Position numbers and translations under genes: made by a program. A model generated the notes under the pieces. The model made no database searches. It worked only from the letters and a program-made list of their open reading frames with translations, and was not told the origin of the DNA. Source: Rheum nobile (Eukaryota; Streptophyta; Magnoliopsida; Caryophyllales; Polygonaceae). From it: a DNA stretch of 64,000 nt. The stretch is from assembly GCA_027886185.1 (NCBI GenBank), contig WOAB01000893.1, forward strand, positions 806,001 through 870,000, in the 5' to 3' direction. Below, in pieces: positions 21,040 through 33,019 of the stretch. Each line of letters begins with the position of its first letter. Positions within the stretch are counted from its first letter, which is position 1.

Positions 21040-21868
21040 TGATGTCTTCTTGCCTCCGATGACAAGCCAATTGTCAAAGGCGACACCTTTGGATCTAGTC
21101 TTGGGCGAGAAGTCACTCCTTTTAGAGGTTATCGGACACGCTGGTGTTGCGAAGCGAACCCGGTGGAGGTGGTCTGGAAGATCGCGGTGTCGGCGAGGAT
21201 AAACGCGATGGTGTCCGCGAGCGATTGACTGGATGGGTGTCTGGGCTTGTTGGCGACGGCGATAGCGAAGACGGTGACGAGTGTCAAGGCGATGGCGACA
21301 ACGATGGTTTTGCTGGCGATTGTGGACGCAATGGAAGTGATTGATGGAGTGAATGGATAGCGATGGCAGAAGCAATTGAATGGAAGGATAGGTGACTTGA
21401 AAGACAAGTCTTTGGTGTCGTAGCGTCGACTGCGGAGGAAGGGAGATGCGAAGGAAGACTTGGCTTGAAGGTTCAAGTGATTGTCGTAGCGTCGGCGGCG
21501 GAGGGAATGGGGATGCGAAGATAGAGGGTGACGTCCGATCAAGGGAAGGAGGATAAACACTCTACTTGAAACCTTGATTAAAATTGAACGTGCTAAACAA
21601 ATAACATAGGTTGACTTAAATACTAGGGCGAGACATCGGATGGGCCGAGTCGAGCCTAGTGGGCTAGCCCATGCAAGCATGCAAAAGGCACAAACCCTAA
21701 AATAGAAATGACTATAAAAGGAAACTATCTAAAATAAGAAATAATAACAAATATAGAAAGTGTCTCAAAAAGAACGCGGCGAAGAGATGGATGCAAACAC
21801 CGCGAGAGGCGGCGACGAAGGGTCGATGGCCTCGCGAGTGGGTGCACGCGATGCCGGCTGCGATGATC
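21040..21868 (-). repeat. 3' LTR of element D (left copy)
   Basis: The plus-strand edge is TGATGTCTTCTTGCC, matching TGATGTGTTCTTGCC at 27832. It holds two copies of the GTAGCGTCG...GCGGAGG motif (about 21418 and 21496). The pol frame extends into it and ends at 21765. Similarity to the right copy is lost near 21868, so that boundary is approximate. Confidence 0.8.
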
Positions 21869-24352
21869 GCGATGTTTCGATTTCGATGGTGGCGAGGACG
21901 ACAAGTCTTGGGTTGGCGTCAGGGCTCCCTTGGCCAGCGACAACACGTGCGACAAGTGACGCGACGGCGGCGGCGATGGCTTTGGACCTAGACCTTATCA
22001 CTAGGCCCTCTGAGCATAGGCTCATGGCTTCTTCCTCGTCTTGGGCCGTCATAGGAGGCAGGGTCACATCACCCTCCCCCACTTGGCTGTGAAGCATCCC
22101 CGCTTCACCATCATCAAACTCAGGCTCCACATATGGTGTCAAGTCTGCGACGTTGAAGGACGCGTGGACTCCAAAATCTGGGGGAAGCTCAAGTTGATAG
22201 GCATTGTCTCCTATGGCCTTTATCACGCAGAATGGACCATCTCCACGCGGTGCCAATTTGTGCTTGCGCCGCGAGGGGAACCTTTCTTTTCGCAAGTGCA
22301 CCCAGACGAGATCCCCGGGTGCAAAAACGATGCGGCATCGGCCATTGTTCTTCTGGGAGGCATACTGCGCGGCCCTTCTCTCCAATTGGTCCTTGGTTCG
22401 TCGATGGAGCTCTTGTACCTATTCTGCGCGATTGGCGGCAGAGACATGCACTGGGTCTCACAGTGGTCGCGACGATAAATCAAGCGACGTTAATGGATTT
22501 ATGACATACACCACTTCGAAAGGTGTCAACTTGGTCGTCGTGTGCCTGCATCTATTGTAACAAAACTCGACAAGTGATAGTAAGTCCTCCCAACGCCTAG
22601 GGTTGGCTTTTAGCATCGTGCGAAAGAGGGCTCCTAGGGTTCGATTTGTTGCCTCCGTTTGGCCATTGGTCTGGGGGTGGTAGCTAGTGGAAAATAGGAG
22701 TTTTGTTCCTAGCTTACACCAAAGAGTTCTCCAAAAATGACCAACGAACTTAGAATCCCTATCACTCACTATGGTACGTGGGACTCCATGAAGACGCACC
22801 ACATGCTCAAAGAATAGATCGGCAATCTCACTAGCACTATGGGTTGTCTTACAAGCAATAAAATGTGCCATCTGAGAAAATCTATCTACGACCACAAAAA
22901 TAGAGTATTTACCTCGTCTAGAGAGGGGCAAACCCGTGATGAAATCCATAGACAAATCTTCCCAGGGGCACTAGGAATGGGCAATGGTGTGTAGAGGCCG
23001 TGTGGGCTTGACCTAGCTTTGGCTCTTTGGCATGTCACACAACTTCTACAAAACCTAGTCACTTGGTGGATCATTTTAGGCCAAAAGAAATGTTCTCTTA
23101 GGGCGGCCAAGGTCTTACTAATCCCAAAGTGTCCACGACTTTCGTGTGCTTCCTGAATCAAAAGGAGCCTAATGGAAGACCTAGGGATGCAAAGGCGACT
23201 AGCCTTGTATAAATAACCCTCAGAAAGGAAATATGACTCAAACTCTTGAAATCGCAGGCAATGCTCGAATATAGGGACAAAGAAAGGATCACTAGCATAC
23301 AATTCTTGAATCAAAGCAAAAACCCAAAACTTTAGTTTGCACATGAGTCAAGAGAACATACCTTCGAGATAACGCGTCGGCGACAATGTTCTCCTTTCCC
23401 TTCTTGTGGACCACGACATAAGGAAATGTCTCAAGAAATTCCACCCAACGAGCATGGAGTCGATTGAGGTGGGCTTGGCTCTTCAAGTAGCTCAAGGCTG
23501 CGTGGTCGCTGTGGATGACAAATTCACGCGGCCAAAGGTAATGTTGCCATGTCTTTAGCACATGTATTCTCCATGTGCCATCCTCCATGTTCCATCCTTC
23601 TTGGGAACAAGGATCACTAGCACATCGCAAGGGGAGAGAGATTCCCTTACGTAGCCGTGATCCAACAACTCTTGTACTTGGCACTGGAGCTCTTTGGTCT
23701 CCTCTGGGCCAGCTCTATACGCAGCGCGATTGGGCAAGGAAGCACCTGGCACAAGGTCAATATGGTGCTCAATGCCTCTCAGTGAAGGTAATCCTTGTGG
23801 CAACTCATCGGGGAAGACATCGTCGAAAGCGGCGAGTAAGGTCGCGATGGCTGGCGGCACGGACGCGGCATTCGACGACTCAGGGATGCATGGGGTTGGC
23901 ACAAGCAGAAAACATGGTGCCTTGCCAGTCAAACACGCAGTGAGGTCACTGGGCCTGGCCAAAAGCAAGTGTCGCTCACATTTTTCTTGCAAAGGAGACG
24001 TCTGCGGCAACGGATCGGAAAACTTCATCGACAGCGAGGCCCTTGTGAAATTTTGTGGGGCACTGGGCATAGGTGGACCAGTGCTCAATCCAGAAGTGGA
24101 AAATCCTGGCCAAGTCTCTGGAGTGCCTTTCTTGACCTTCCTAGCGGCACCAGCAGCGGCACCATGATGATCCAGATGGGAACTTGGTGTCCTAGCTATG
24201 GCGTTGTTCCTCTTCTTATCAGTGCCCGATGGAGACAAAATTTTGCCAGAATTGGAGGAGGTTTGCCTCTGGAGTGCCTCTGGGCACTCGTTTGACCTAT
24301 GAGACGCGGTCTCAATGGCCTTCTGGCGATCACGCTCAACCTGGTCCTGCAA
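21765..24352 (-). pseudogene. pol remnant of element D: RT start, RNase H end, integrase
   Basis: Read leftwards from 24352, the frame has a spacer, the pre-RT motif DDVFPDELPQGLP, and RT up to VPKKDGTWRM near 23565. There the catalytic palm region (FxDD) is absent and the sequence jumps to the end of RNase H (TWQHYLWPREFVIHSDHAAL, then VADALSRR). Integrase follows, with the zinc-binding HESRGHFG..CRSCVTC near 23010-23140, a one-base shift near 22950, then MDFITGL, IVSDRDSKF and NGQTEATNRTL, giving the D, D and E positions. Another shift near 22460 leads to the DLVWVHLRKERFPSRRK C-terminal domain. The tail runs into the LTR and stops at 21765. It cannot encode an active transposition machinery. 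Confidence 0.88.
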
Positions 24353-26961
24353 TATCTCATGGGAGACATTGGATGCAAGGTGACGCGCTTCCCGTGGTAA
24401 TTGAACATATAAGTGTTCAAATAGCCATCATAGAGCACGCGTTTGTCGAATTGCCATGGGTGCCCAAGCAAAATATGGGTGGCGTCCATTGCAATGACAT
24501 CACAAAGTATAGAATCACAGTATTGGCCTATGGAAAAAGAAACTAAGCATTGGTGAGATACTGTGTTACTTGGACTTGAAGAAATCCATTGGAGGGCATA
24601 AGGTTGGGGATGAGGCGTCGTAGGCAACTTGAAGTGTGACACGACCTTCTCATTCACAATATTAGCACATGAACCTCCATCAACAATGACACTCAAGAAA
24701 GCCATTTGGACGAGAGCCCTTGTGTGGAACAAGTTCTCGCATTGGTCGCAGAGGTTCACTTCCTTGACGGTGAGGAGACGACGCGTCACCAAGCTCAATG
24801 GTGTGCCCGCGTGTAGAGAAGCGGGTTTGCAGTCGTAGGCGTCTTCCTTCTCTTCGATGCCTTCATCGATGGCCTCTAGGGTTTGCTCCTCGTCGTCGCA
24901 AGACTCGTAGCCGGCGGCGGCCGTGGAGAACAAAATATTTCGAGCGTTTGGGCAATCCTTCTTATAGTGGCCTCTTCCACCACACTTGTAATACTCAAGG
25001 TTGCGCGCGCAGTCGGTGCCCACTGGAGCTTGTCTGGGCGCATTCTGGCACGGCGCGGTGTTTGGCGTCGACGGCTTCGCTTTGGGGGCTTGGCTCGACA
25101 TGGCTGTGGTAGAGACACTAGGGCGAACATTAGTAGAAGGCAATCCACTAGGGTTAGAAGAATACCTTTGTTGGCCACTTGGAAAAGTGTAAGACTTTCG
25201 GTGAGAGATTTGGGCATGAATTTGCATCGCTGTATGTGTGAGTGTGTTCATATCTTTGATGGGCAAAATCTCGGGTTGATCACGGATGTTGGTGTTCAAG
25301 CCACTCAAGAACTTCGTCCTCAAAATCGATGGTGCAACGGAGATGTTGGCCTTGTAATACATGTCTTCAAGCTTGGAAAAGAACTCGAGTGGAGTCATCG
25401 ACCCTTGGCGAGCCATGGCTATTTCCATTCTCATTTGATTCCTATAGTCTGGAGGCACGTATTTCTTGGTCATCACGTAGACTAGTTGGTGCCATTCTGT
25501 GACTCTGGTTCTGTGGCGACGCACGCAGTCATCTTCGAATCTATGCCACCACACGCTGGCGGCTCCTCGGAAGTGAAGTGTCGCGGCGTTGACATGCTCC
25601 TCAGGTGGCACTCGACAATATCTAAGGGTGTACTCCGTAGCCTGCACCCATTCAAGAAAAATAGATGGATTGTATTCACCATAAAAATGCTCGATCTTTA
25701 CCTTGACTTCGTGTCGTTGGTATCGAGGCTGGGCAGGTTCTTGGTTGAATGCGTTGTTTGGCGCGGCGGCGTAGAGAGGATTCTCGTAGGCGCGCACACC
25801 ATGGGGTCTATCGCGTCCAACCTGGCGTCTATCGCGGTCTCGTTGATCTTCTCCGCGAGCAAACTCATCCCTTGGCGTGTAGGCGTCGTCGCGTCGGCGT
25901 CTTCGTGGCTGGGCGTCGTAGTCGGCTTGGCGAATGTCGCTTGGCATGACATCGTGGCACTCGTCGCCAATGTCATGAATGCGTTCTCCTTGGGGCTGGA
26001 GACGCGGTGGAGGTATCCAATCCAAAGGGTGATCCTGCAAATCAAGTGGATCTCCAAGAGGAGGGTGAAAAAAATTAGGGTTGATCATACCTGAGTCCTC
26101 GATCTCCTCGTCGTCATACTCGTCGAAGTCGTCATGGACAATGGGTGTGATCGACGCGTAGCCATTGGATCCGTAACGCGGCGTCCGAACACTTTGGTGT
26201 CGAAGATGATCGCGTACATCATGGCTCCGTGGCTAGGTAGTTGGGGTCCTCAATTGCTCATCTCGTCGCGTATGCCCACTTGGTCGGCGACTGGGTCTCC
26301 TTGGTGTTGCGTCGGCTTGCTCGGCTCGGCGAGGGCGGCCTTCGTGTGGCGATGAGCCCGGTACGCGTCTCTGGGTTCTCCGAGAGGCATAGCGATCATC
26401 AAAGTTGTATGGTTCAGAAAACTCACCTTGACTGTCCTCGGCGTCGCGGTCGTTGTCGGAGCCGGTGTCGAAGCCAGCGGGTGTGGCTCTGGGCACGTAG
26501 TGGTCCGTGTGCGAAACGAAGCCTTGGCGACTCTCGATGACACTCTGCATACGATTGAGTTGTGGTTCATGATGAGATGTAGAAGGCATGATTTCTTTGC
26601 CTTTGTCTACTCTAGTCTTCGATGGACCGGCGTCGGTGGCTCTTGGTTGAGCCGGCGCGTCCATAGCACTTAATGGAGTTGGAGTGGGCACGAGTTGTGT
26701 CGCGCATTCTCTGGCTTCAAATTGAGCAACGCGTTGACGAAGAGCTTGGATCTCTCGTTGCTCCTCGGACAACTCCATGATGGGGTCTTGTTGTGGGGGG
26801 TCAATCGGTGGTTGGTCTTGGAGTAGACCCAACGGCGGTGGATTTGGGTTGGTGTTGTCGACTCCAAGTTGGTCTTCACTGTGTCCAACCGGCATGCTAC
26901 CTATAACAATATGGCCAGACATGGGAGTAAAAATGAACCAAAAGACAACAAAGAACAACAA
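24196..26961 (-). pseudogene. gag and protease region of element D
   Basis: The N-terminal part (26961-26233) carries a Gln/Pro-rich start and a helical segment LSEEQREIQALRQRVAQFEA. A frameshift near 26230 leads to the frame that includes ATG 26088 and runs to 24196. The capsid-like core is seen in FYGEYNPSIFLEWVQATE, GAASVWWHRFEDD and ARQGSMTPLEFFSKLEDM. The single zinc knuckle reads YYKCGGRGHYKKDC, in which the first cysteine of CX2CX4HX4C has become tyrosine. The protease active site is VDGGSCANIV. The frame then runs on out of register with pol near 24200-24350. Gag packages the RNA and protease processes the polyprotein in this family. Confidence 0.85.
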
Positions 26962-27043
26962 CCAAGAAAATCACTAGTCAAGTCACAAAGTTCATGTAGG
27001 TAGGGCTAGTTTGGCTTGCCGTGAGGGCGGCTTGGCTTGCACA

Positions 27044-27227
27044 AGTGATGGTGTATCAAGCAAGTTGCAATCAAACAAACAAGAACAAATTGAAATCCTA
27101 AAACAAACGTAAACAAAGTAACCTAATTAGCAAGAAGTGATGGTGTATCAAGCAAGTTGCAATCAAACAAACAAGAACAAATTGAAATCCTAAAACAAAC
27201 GTAAACAAAGTAACCTAATTAGCAAGA
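27044..27227 (+). repeat. 92-bp tandem duplication in the leader of element D
   Basis: The unit starts agtgatggtgtatcaagca at 27044 and again at 27136. The two copies look identical by eye. It lies in the untranslated leader between gag and the right LTR. Confidence 0.9.
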
Positions 27228-27816
27228 AATCACCTTCTAGGAAGCTTGACCTAGACGGCGGAGGGGTTGAGAAGATGAGCTTAGACTGAGTCGAGTGGGT
27301 TAGGGTTGTCTTATTTTGGCTTTACCTAACTTTGGTAACTTTTTTTTAATACCTTTTGGATATCTTTTTTTTTATAATATTCGAGATCTTATCTTTTGAT
27401 CTTTTCGGATTTGCAAAAGGAAACAAAAAGCAAAATCGGCCTAAGTAACAAGAATATCACAAGCGTGATCTTTAGAGATAGGAGAGAGAAAATAAGATTT
27501 GATTGATATCTTATAGGAAATTTGCGGCTAACAACCTAAAAAGTAGATTCTAGCAAACAAGGAAACTCTATCCACGCGTGAAACAAGAAAACAAAATATT
27601 CTAGCATGCAAGATAACAAATTACCTAACACACCAAAACTTAGGGAACAAGGAAAACAAATTCGGCCAAGATATTATCTTGTAGAAACCGATTAGGTGTT
27701 GCAAAGATGTAAACTTTGATTTTTTTCTCAAGATTTTACGAAAACAAACGATGGGGGTCAAGAAAAATATTTGTGAACAAGATGCAAACTTGAGTTCGTG
27801 ACTTACAAGACTGCTG

Positions 27817-27829
27817 GGCTCTAATACCA
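27817..27829 (-). other. Primer binding site of element D
   Basis: Read on the minus strand it is TGGTATTAGAGCC, one transition away from the initiator-Met complement TGGTATCAGAGCC, and two bases from the LTR edge. Confidence 0.8.
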
Positions 27830-27831
27830 GT

Positions 27832-28668
27832 TGATGTGTTCTTGCCTCCGATGACAAGCCAATTGTCAAAGGCGAGACCTTTGGATCTAGTCTTGGGCGA
27901 GAAGTCACTCCTTTTAGAGGTTATCGGACACGGTGGTGCTGCGAAGCGAACCCGGTGGAGGTGGTCTGGAAGATCGCGGTGTCGGCGAGGACAAGCGCGA
28001 TGGTGTTCGCGAGCGATTGACTGGATGGGTGTCTGGGCTTGTTGGCGACGGCGATAGCGAAGACGAGTGTCAAGGCGATGCTAGCAATGGCGACAACGAT
28101 GGTTTTGGTGGCGATTGTGGACGCGATGGAAGCGATTGATGGAGTGAATGGATAGCGATGGCAGAAGCGATTGAATGGAGGGATAGGTGACTTGAAAGAC
28201 AAGTCTTTGGTGTCGTAGCGTCGACTGCGGGGGAAGGGAGATGCGAAGGAAGACTTGGCTTGAAGGTTCAAGCGATTGCCGTAGCGTCGGCGGCGGAGGG
28301 AATGGGGATGCGAAGATAGAGGGTGATGTCCGATCAAAGGAATGAAGATAACCATTCTACTTGAAACCTTGATTAAAATTGAACGTGCTAAAACAAATAA
28401 CATAGTTTGACTTAAATACTAGGGCGAGACATCGGATGGGCCGAGTCGAGCCTAGTGGGCTAGCCCATGCAAACATGAAAAAGGCACAAATCCTAAAATA
28501 GAAATGACTATAAAAGAAAACTATCTAAAATAAGCAATAATAACAAATATAGAAAGTGTCTCAAAAAGAACGCGGCGAAGGCATGGATGCAAACACCGCG
28601 AGAGGCGGCGACGAAGGGTCGATGGCCTCGCGAGTGGGTGCACGCGATGTTGGCTGCGACGAGCGCGA
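27832..28668 (-). repeat. 5' LTR of element D (right copy)
   Basis: This matches 21040-21868, with a few indels (for example around 28062-28090). The two copies of the GTAGCGTCG...GCGGAGG motif lie near 28215 and 28280. Similarity to the left copy ends near 28668. Confidence 0.8.
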
Positions 28669-28768
28669 AATTCATGTTTGAAATTGAAAATCGAATTGGG
28701 GAAACAGGGCAAGAACAAGCGTTCAATCCAATTCTTAGTATTTATGTTCGGCCCCCATATATTTCAAT

Positions 28769-29358
28769 TAGCTGTCAAAAAGTGACCGAACTCGTTTTAC
28801 CGACCTGACCGACCCGCTTTTGGACCCGATCCGACTTAACCGAAATTTTTGATAATCCGAAGTTATCGAAACCGAACCCGACCCGATTAATGAATAAATG
28901 TAGAGTATTAAAAAAATATAACATAAAATATATATGATAAATGACATATAAATAATGATAATATGTTTAATATCCTAAAAAAAGAACATTGTTGTACTTA
29001 TATAATTTTTTTTAATGTATAAATTTATAAATTAATATAATAAAAAATAAAAATAAAATATGATTTTGGTCTACTAATATCAATTACATTAAATTAATTA
29101 ATAATATTATTATTATTTTAATTCATTTCAACTTATTTTGACATATTTAAATTAGTTTTTACTATTTAATAATATTTAAATAGTGAACAAAATATTTAAA
29201 AAATGACGCTCTTGACCCGTTGATTAACCTGAACTGTCCGTTGACCTGTAATGACCCGACCGGCTTCACTTGTTATCCGAAATGACCCGACCCGTTCTCA
29301 ACCCGAACCCGAAATAACCGAACCGAACTCGACTTGACCGACCCGATTGACATCTCTA
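28769..29358. mobile_element. hAT-type MITE with 8-bp target duplication
   Basis: The flanking 8-bp repeat ATTTCAAT is perfect (28761-28768 and 29359-29366). The left end is TAGCTGTCAA; the right end read inward is TAGAGATGTCAA, a TAG...GTCAA terminus of the kind seen in plant hAT elements. The 590-bp body has GACCCG/CCGACCCG-rich arms around a very AT-rich core and no coding sequence. Confidence 0.8.
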
Positions 29359-29366
29359 ATTTCAAT

Positions 29367-30687
29367 TGATTACAATTTTTTGTGGAAAAATGACCCCTAA
29401 TTTAAAATTTAAAAATTATAAATCTTCCCATATTAATTTTATAAAATTAACCTATGTTTAATTATACATCTTAACCCAAGTTTAAGGTGAAATAGATTAC
29501 ATTAAGTTTGTTTTATGCCCAAGTCCCATTTTCACTTGAGTTTTTGTTACTTAAATCATAATTAACATAATGTTAATATTAATTTAAATAATTCATGTTA
29601 AACTTGATAAATTTATTTACATTAATATTAACATGAGGTTAACATAATTTAAATAATCCATGACATAAAAAGATAACATACTTAGATTGGGAATTGTTTT
29701 TCCCTACATGGAATAAACATAGAAATTCTATAACCTTTATTATAATATTCAATACTCCAAAACTACATTAATGGTTACTTACTTATTGGTTTCTACACTA
29801 TATTATTGTAAACCATTTGATAATTTGTACAAAAATTTACTTAACATAATTTCTTGACTTAAGTTACTGAAAATTTCAATTACTCTTCTATAAAGAAATA
29901 AAATAAATTTCATAATTTTTATTATTTATCAAAATATAATTATCATAATACATTTCTAATTTAAGTGAGATATTACAGACATTGCTCCTAAAATTGAACC
30001 ATCATGATTGATTTTGTCTTGGTTTGATAGAGGGTCTTCACAAACCTAAACCCCAATTTCATTCTGAATTTCGTCCCTAAATTTCCCCCCTCAAACCCTA
30101 ATTTCCAAATTCGTGTTAGCCTCTCTCACAATCTGATGTATCGTATTTATTTGGGTAGGTAAATTAATGAGTTTGTGTATATATGCCGCCTTAGCCTAGT
30201 CATCCTTAAGTGATGTCAAATTAGCATTTAAATGACAACTTATATATTTGTGAGGGAAAAAAAATCAAAAAATTAATATAAGTTATTATTTTACCACCCT
30301 TTCTATTTGGGTTATTATTTTACCTTTCATTTGGTTAGAATATACTTTTAACACCCATTTAAAAGTTGGGTTATTTTAATTTTTTTTTTCTTTTTATATG
30401 ATAAAAACAAACGGAAAATGGTAGTCCGCTTCAGTGTTGAGCTTTTGCCCCGCCCAAATCCCTGCTTTACCTTTCGATTTTTAAATTCCCAATCTCTGCA
30501 CTCCATCTCCCTCACTCTTTCCTACCCAATCGAGCTCTGAATCATCCAAACTACAAACCTCTTTTCCGCTCAATCTCTCTTCAATTTGAGCAAAATTTTA
30601 GCAACAACTACCACTGTTGGATTTTTCGGTGCCAACCTAAATCTGTAAAAAACCCCAAAATCCGTTCCCATTTTTAGTCTTCACATA
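29367..30687. other. AT-rich intergenic region upstream of the coiled-coil gene
   Basis: No gene is visible. Repeated TTAACAT/ATGTTAA words occur near 29560-29660. The last 250 bases become pyrimidine-rich (ccatctccctcactctttcc near 30500) and are likely promoter and 5' leader of the gene starting at 30688. I see no clear TATA box. Confidence 0.4.
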
Positions 30688-33019
30688 ATGGCTACCCCAA
30701 ACAAATCCACTTCTCCTGCCGCTGAGGGCAACTCTCCTTCCCCGGTAATTTACTGTTTGTGTTCTTCTTTTCCCCCAAAACGAGATCTAGAGCTCTTCGA
30801 GTTTTCTGTTTTAAATTTTGTGCTTCGATGTCTGGTTTCTAATTTCACTTTCTCTGCTTATTTCGTCGCAGAAGGAGAACGTGAAGCCGATAAGTGCAAG
30901 AATCGCTGTACGTTACTCGTTCTGCGTTCCACCGAACGCGCAATTTCAGCATACTTGCCTTCTCTTTTGTCTTATTAATTTGTGTCTGCTTTTTCATTGG
31001 AAGCAGGAGCTGAACGAGTCGAGAACTGAGTTACTGAACAGGATTCAGAGCCTGAAACAAGTAATCTCCATTATGGATTCCAGCAAATTTTTTTCCTGCT
31101 TATTCTCAAAATTGTAATGTAGCTTCCGAAATTAAACTTTTCATCTGTATCTTACTCTAAAAGTTCCCGCAGGATGTGAATAATTGGAGATCGAAGTTGG
31201 ACACTCAATTTACTGTCTGTCGCAATGTAAGTTGTTTGATTTTGATTTGATGAAGGAATAATCAAGAGATCTGCTTTGCTTTTACTGAAGTTATACAAAT
31301 GAGGAAAAATTGCCGAGTAAGTGGAAGTTTGGACTTTGGACATCACTTCATGGATTCTAGTTGACTGATTCAGTATAATATCTGAAAATTGAACTAAGAC
31401 TTCTGGCAGTAGAGACCTTCGAATGCACCGGTTCTTCTTTCGAACTAATTTCCCTAGACTAGAAATGGTCTTTGAACTTAGTCATTATAAAGTTAGACAT
31501 TTAGTCCTTGTTCTGTTCATGTTATCGTGTGTTCACTTGCCACAACAGGACGCTACTTCTCTTCTTAAATCATTGGTGCACTTGTTTTGTTTCTTGGCTG
31601 GACTATTCATGTATGTTTGTGGTGTGCTCTATGGAGTTTTAACATCATAGTTTGGTTGGTGGTACCTTAGCTTGCCTTCAATGTATTGTACGACTTTGCA
31701 AGGTGTAATTTCAAAGTTAGCTCACCCACAAAATATTAAAAGGGATGATATCTTTATTGCTTTGCTCCAAAGTAGCCAAGTAGTGACCCAAATTGACTTC
31801 CCATCTTGATTGCCTTAGAAACCTTGCAGCTGCAGGTATATTGCCTCTACATCAACTCCAAGTATCAACATCATGCGCATTTTCCATCAGTTTATCATAA
31901 ATATATGTACCCTTCTGTTTTTTAAAAAACTAGGTTTTGTTAAGAAATACTTGTTGTTTTAGATTTTCAGGCAATATTATTCTTAGTTTGACATTATTGA
32001 ATTAATAGTGAGTTGCTAGGATTGGTATTGAATTGTGCTCATACTGAGAGTGAGAAAATAATAACTAATAGGGAAATTCTTGTCCAATTAATTACTCACT
32101 TAAAACCGTGTCAACGACTCAAAAGACAAGTGTCTTTGAATGGAGGAGGTATTCTTTAATGTTTTGCACATAGTCACAGTTAATTAAGACTTGTTGAAAC
32201 TTCAACTTTGTAACAGGGCATTACTCAACAGTAGAAACGATGGGAAATTATTGAATTGTGAGATGTAATATTCGAGGATGTCGACATTGAATTGAAATAT
32301 CGGATAGGTTGGTTTATATGTCCTTCTAACCCTAACATCTTGTGGCTAAGATATTTACCGTGTTCAAAATTTTCGATACGCACAAACTTGTACTGCACTT
32401 GTAGGCACAACCATGTCTTCTTGGTGAACAGTTTAGAGTCTTGTTTTATTGCCTTCATGATCAGCATGTGACTCTATCTACGGTCTATTGTCCAACTCTT
32501 GCACATCCCTTGTGACTTTAACAGTCCTTGTTGTGTCCAGGAGCTAGCAGAGCTTAAGAAATCCCTAAATACAGAAGTGGAGCAACTTCGAACAGTGAGT
32601 AGTTCTTCATGTCTTCTGCCCTCCCCTTGAAAAATGCGTATTTTAAAATCATAATGCGCTTCAGGAATTTCAAGACTTGAGAACAACCCTTCAGCAACAA
32701 CAAGATGATGTCAGTGCTAGTTTGAAAAACCTTGGAGTAAGAAGCATCACATTTTGCCTTGTCAAAGCTTAAAACAAAACACTTTTGCTAAAAACAAGGA
32801 TAGGACTACACTGACGATCATATGCCCTTTGTTGTGTAGCTTCGCGATGTCTCAAAGGATGCTCCAACAATGCAGGATAAAGAGTGTGATCAAAGTAATG
32901 GCAAAGATGGCAATGGCCGCCCAGACCCTGAAGACAAGCCCAAAGAATCCCAGCTGGTAGGAAGTGATATAAAATGTAAGATTACGCAGACAAACGATGA
33001 GGAGGACACCAACTGCTAG
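30688..33019 (+). CDS. Small coiled-coil protein, seven exons (168 aa)
   Basis: I do not recognise a named family. Exons with GT-AG borders are 30688-30744, 30872-30907, 31007-31060, 31173-31226, 32541-32594, 32665-32736 and 32840-33019. All junctions are phase 0. The protein starts MATPNKSTSP and is disordered and Ser/Pro-rich for about 20 residues. A charged helical stretch follows (KENVKPISARIA, ELNESRTELLNRIQSLKQ, ELAELKKSLNTEVEQLRT, EFQDLRTTLQQQQDDV) with coiled-coil character, and then an acidic, polar tail ending EEDTNC. The five middle exons encode 12, 18, 18, 18 and 24 residues, all multiples of six. The ATG has a favourable context and is the first in the leader. The last intron choice is supported because reading through at 32960 stays open to TAG. 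Intron 4 (31227-32540) is the longest. Function is unknown; a structural or scaffold role is only a guess. Confidence 0.8.

Larger units (their letters stand above)
21040..28668 (-). mobile_element. Ty3/gypsy LTR retrotransposon D, internally deleted
   Basis: Two similar LTRs (21040-21868 and 27832-28668) flank a minus-strand gag-protease-pol region. The order read right to left is LTR, primer binding site (27817-27829), leader with a 92-bp tandem duplication, gag with a zinc knuckle, protease, the start of reverse transcriptase, partial RNase H, integrase, and a C-terminal tail reaching into the LTR. The catalytic reverse transcriptase core is missing and several frameshifts are present. The LTRs are visibly similar over most of their length. 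I could not define a clean target duplication, because the outer edge near 28668 is blurred. Confidence 0.9.

Noticed and set aside
22041..22560. Plus-strand frames over the integrase C-terminus of element D
   Set aside because: Antisense to the real minus-strand pol sequence.
31423..31650. 75-codon frame in the large intron of the coiled-coil gene
   Set aside because: It lies inside intron 4, is hydrophobic by AT-rich composition, and has no known domain.
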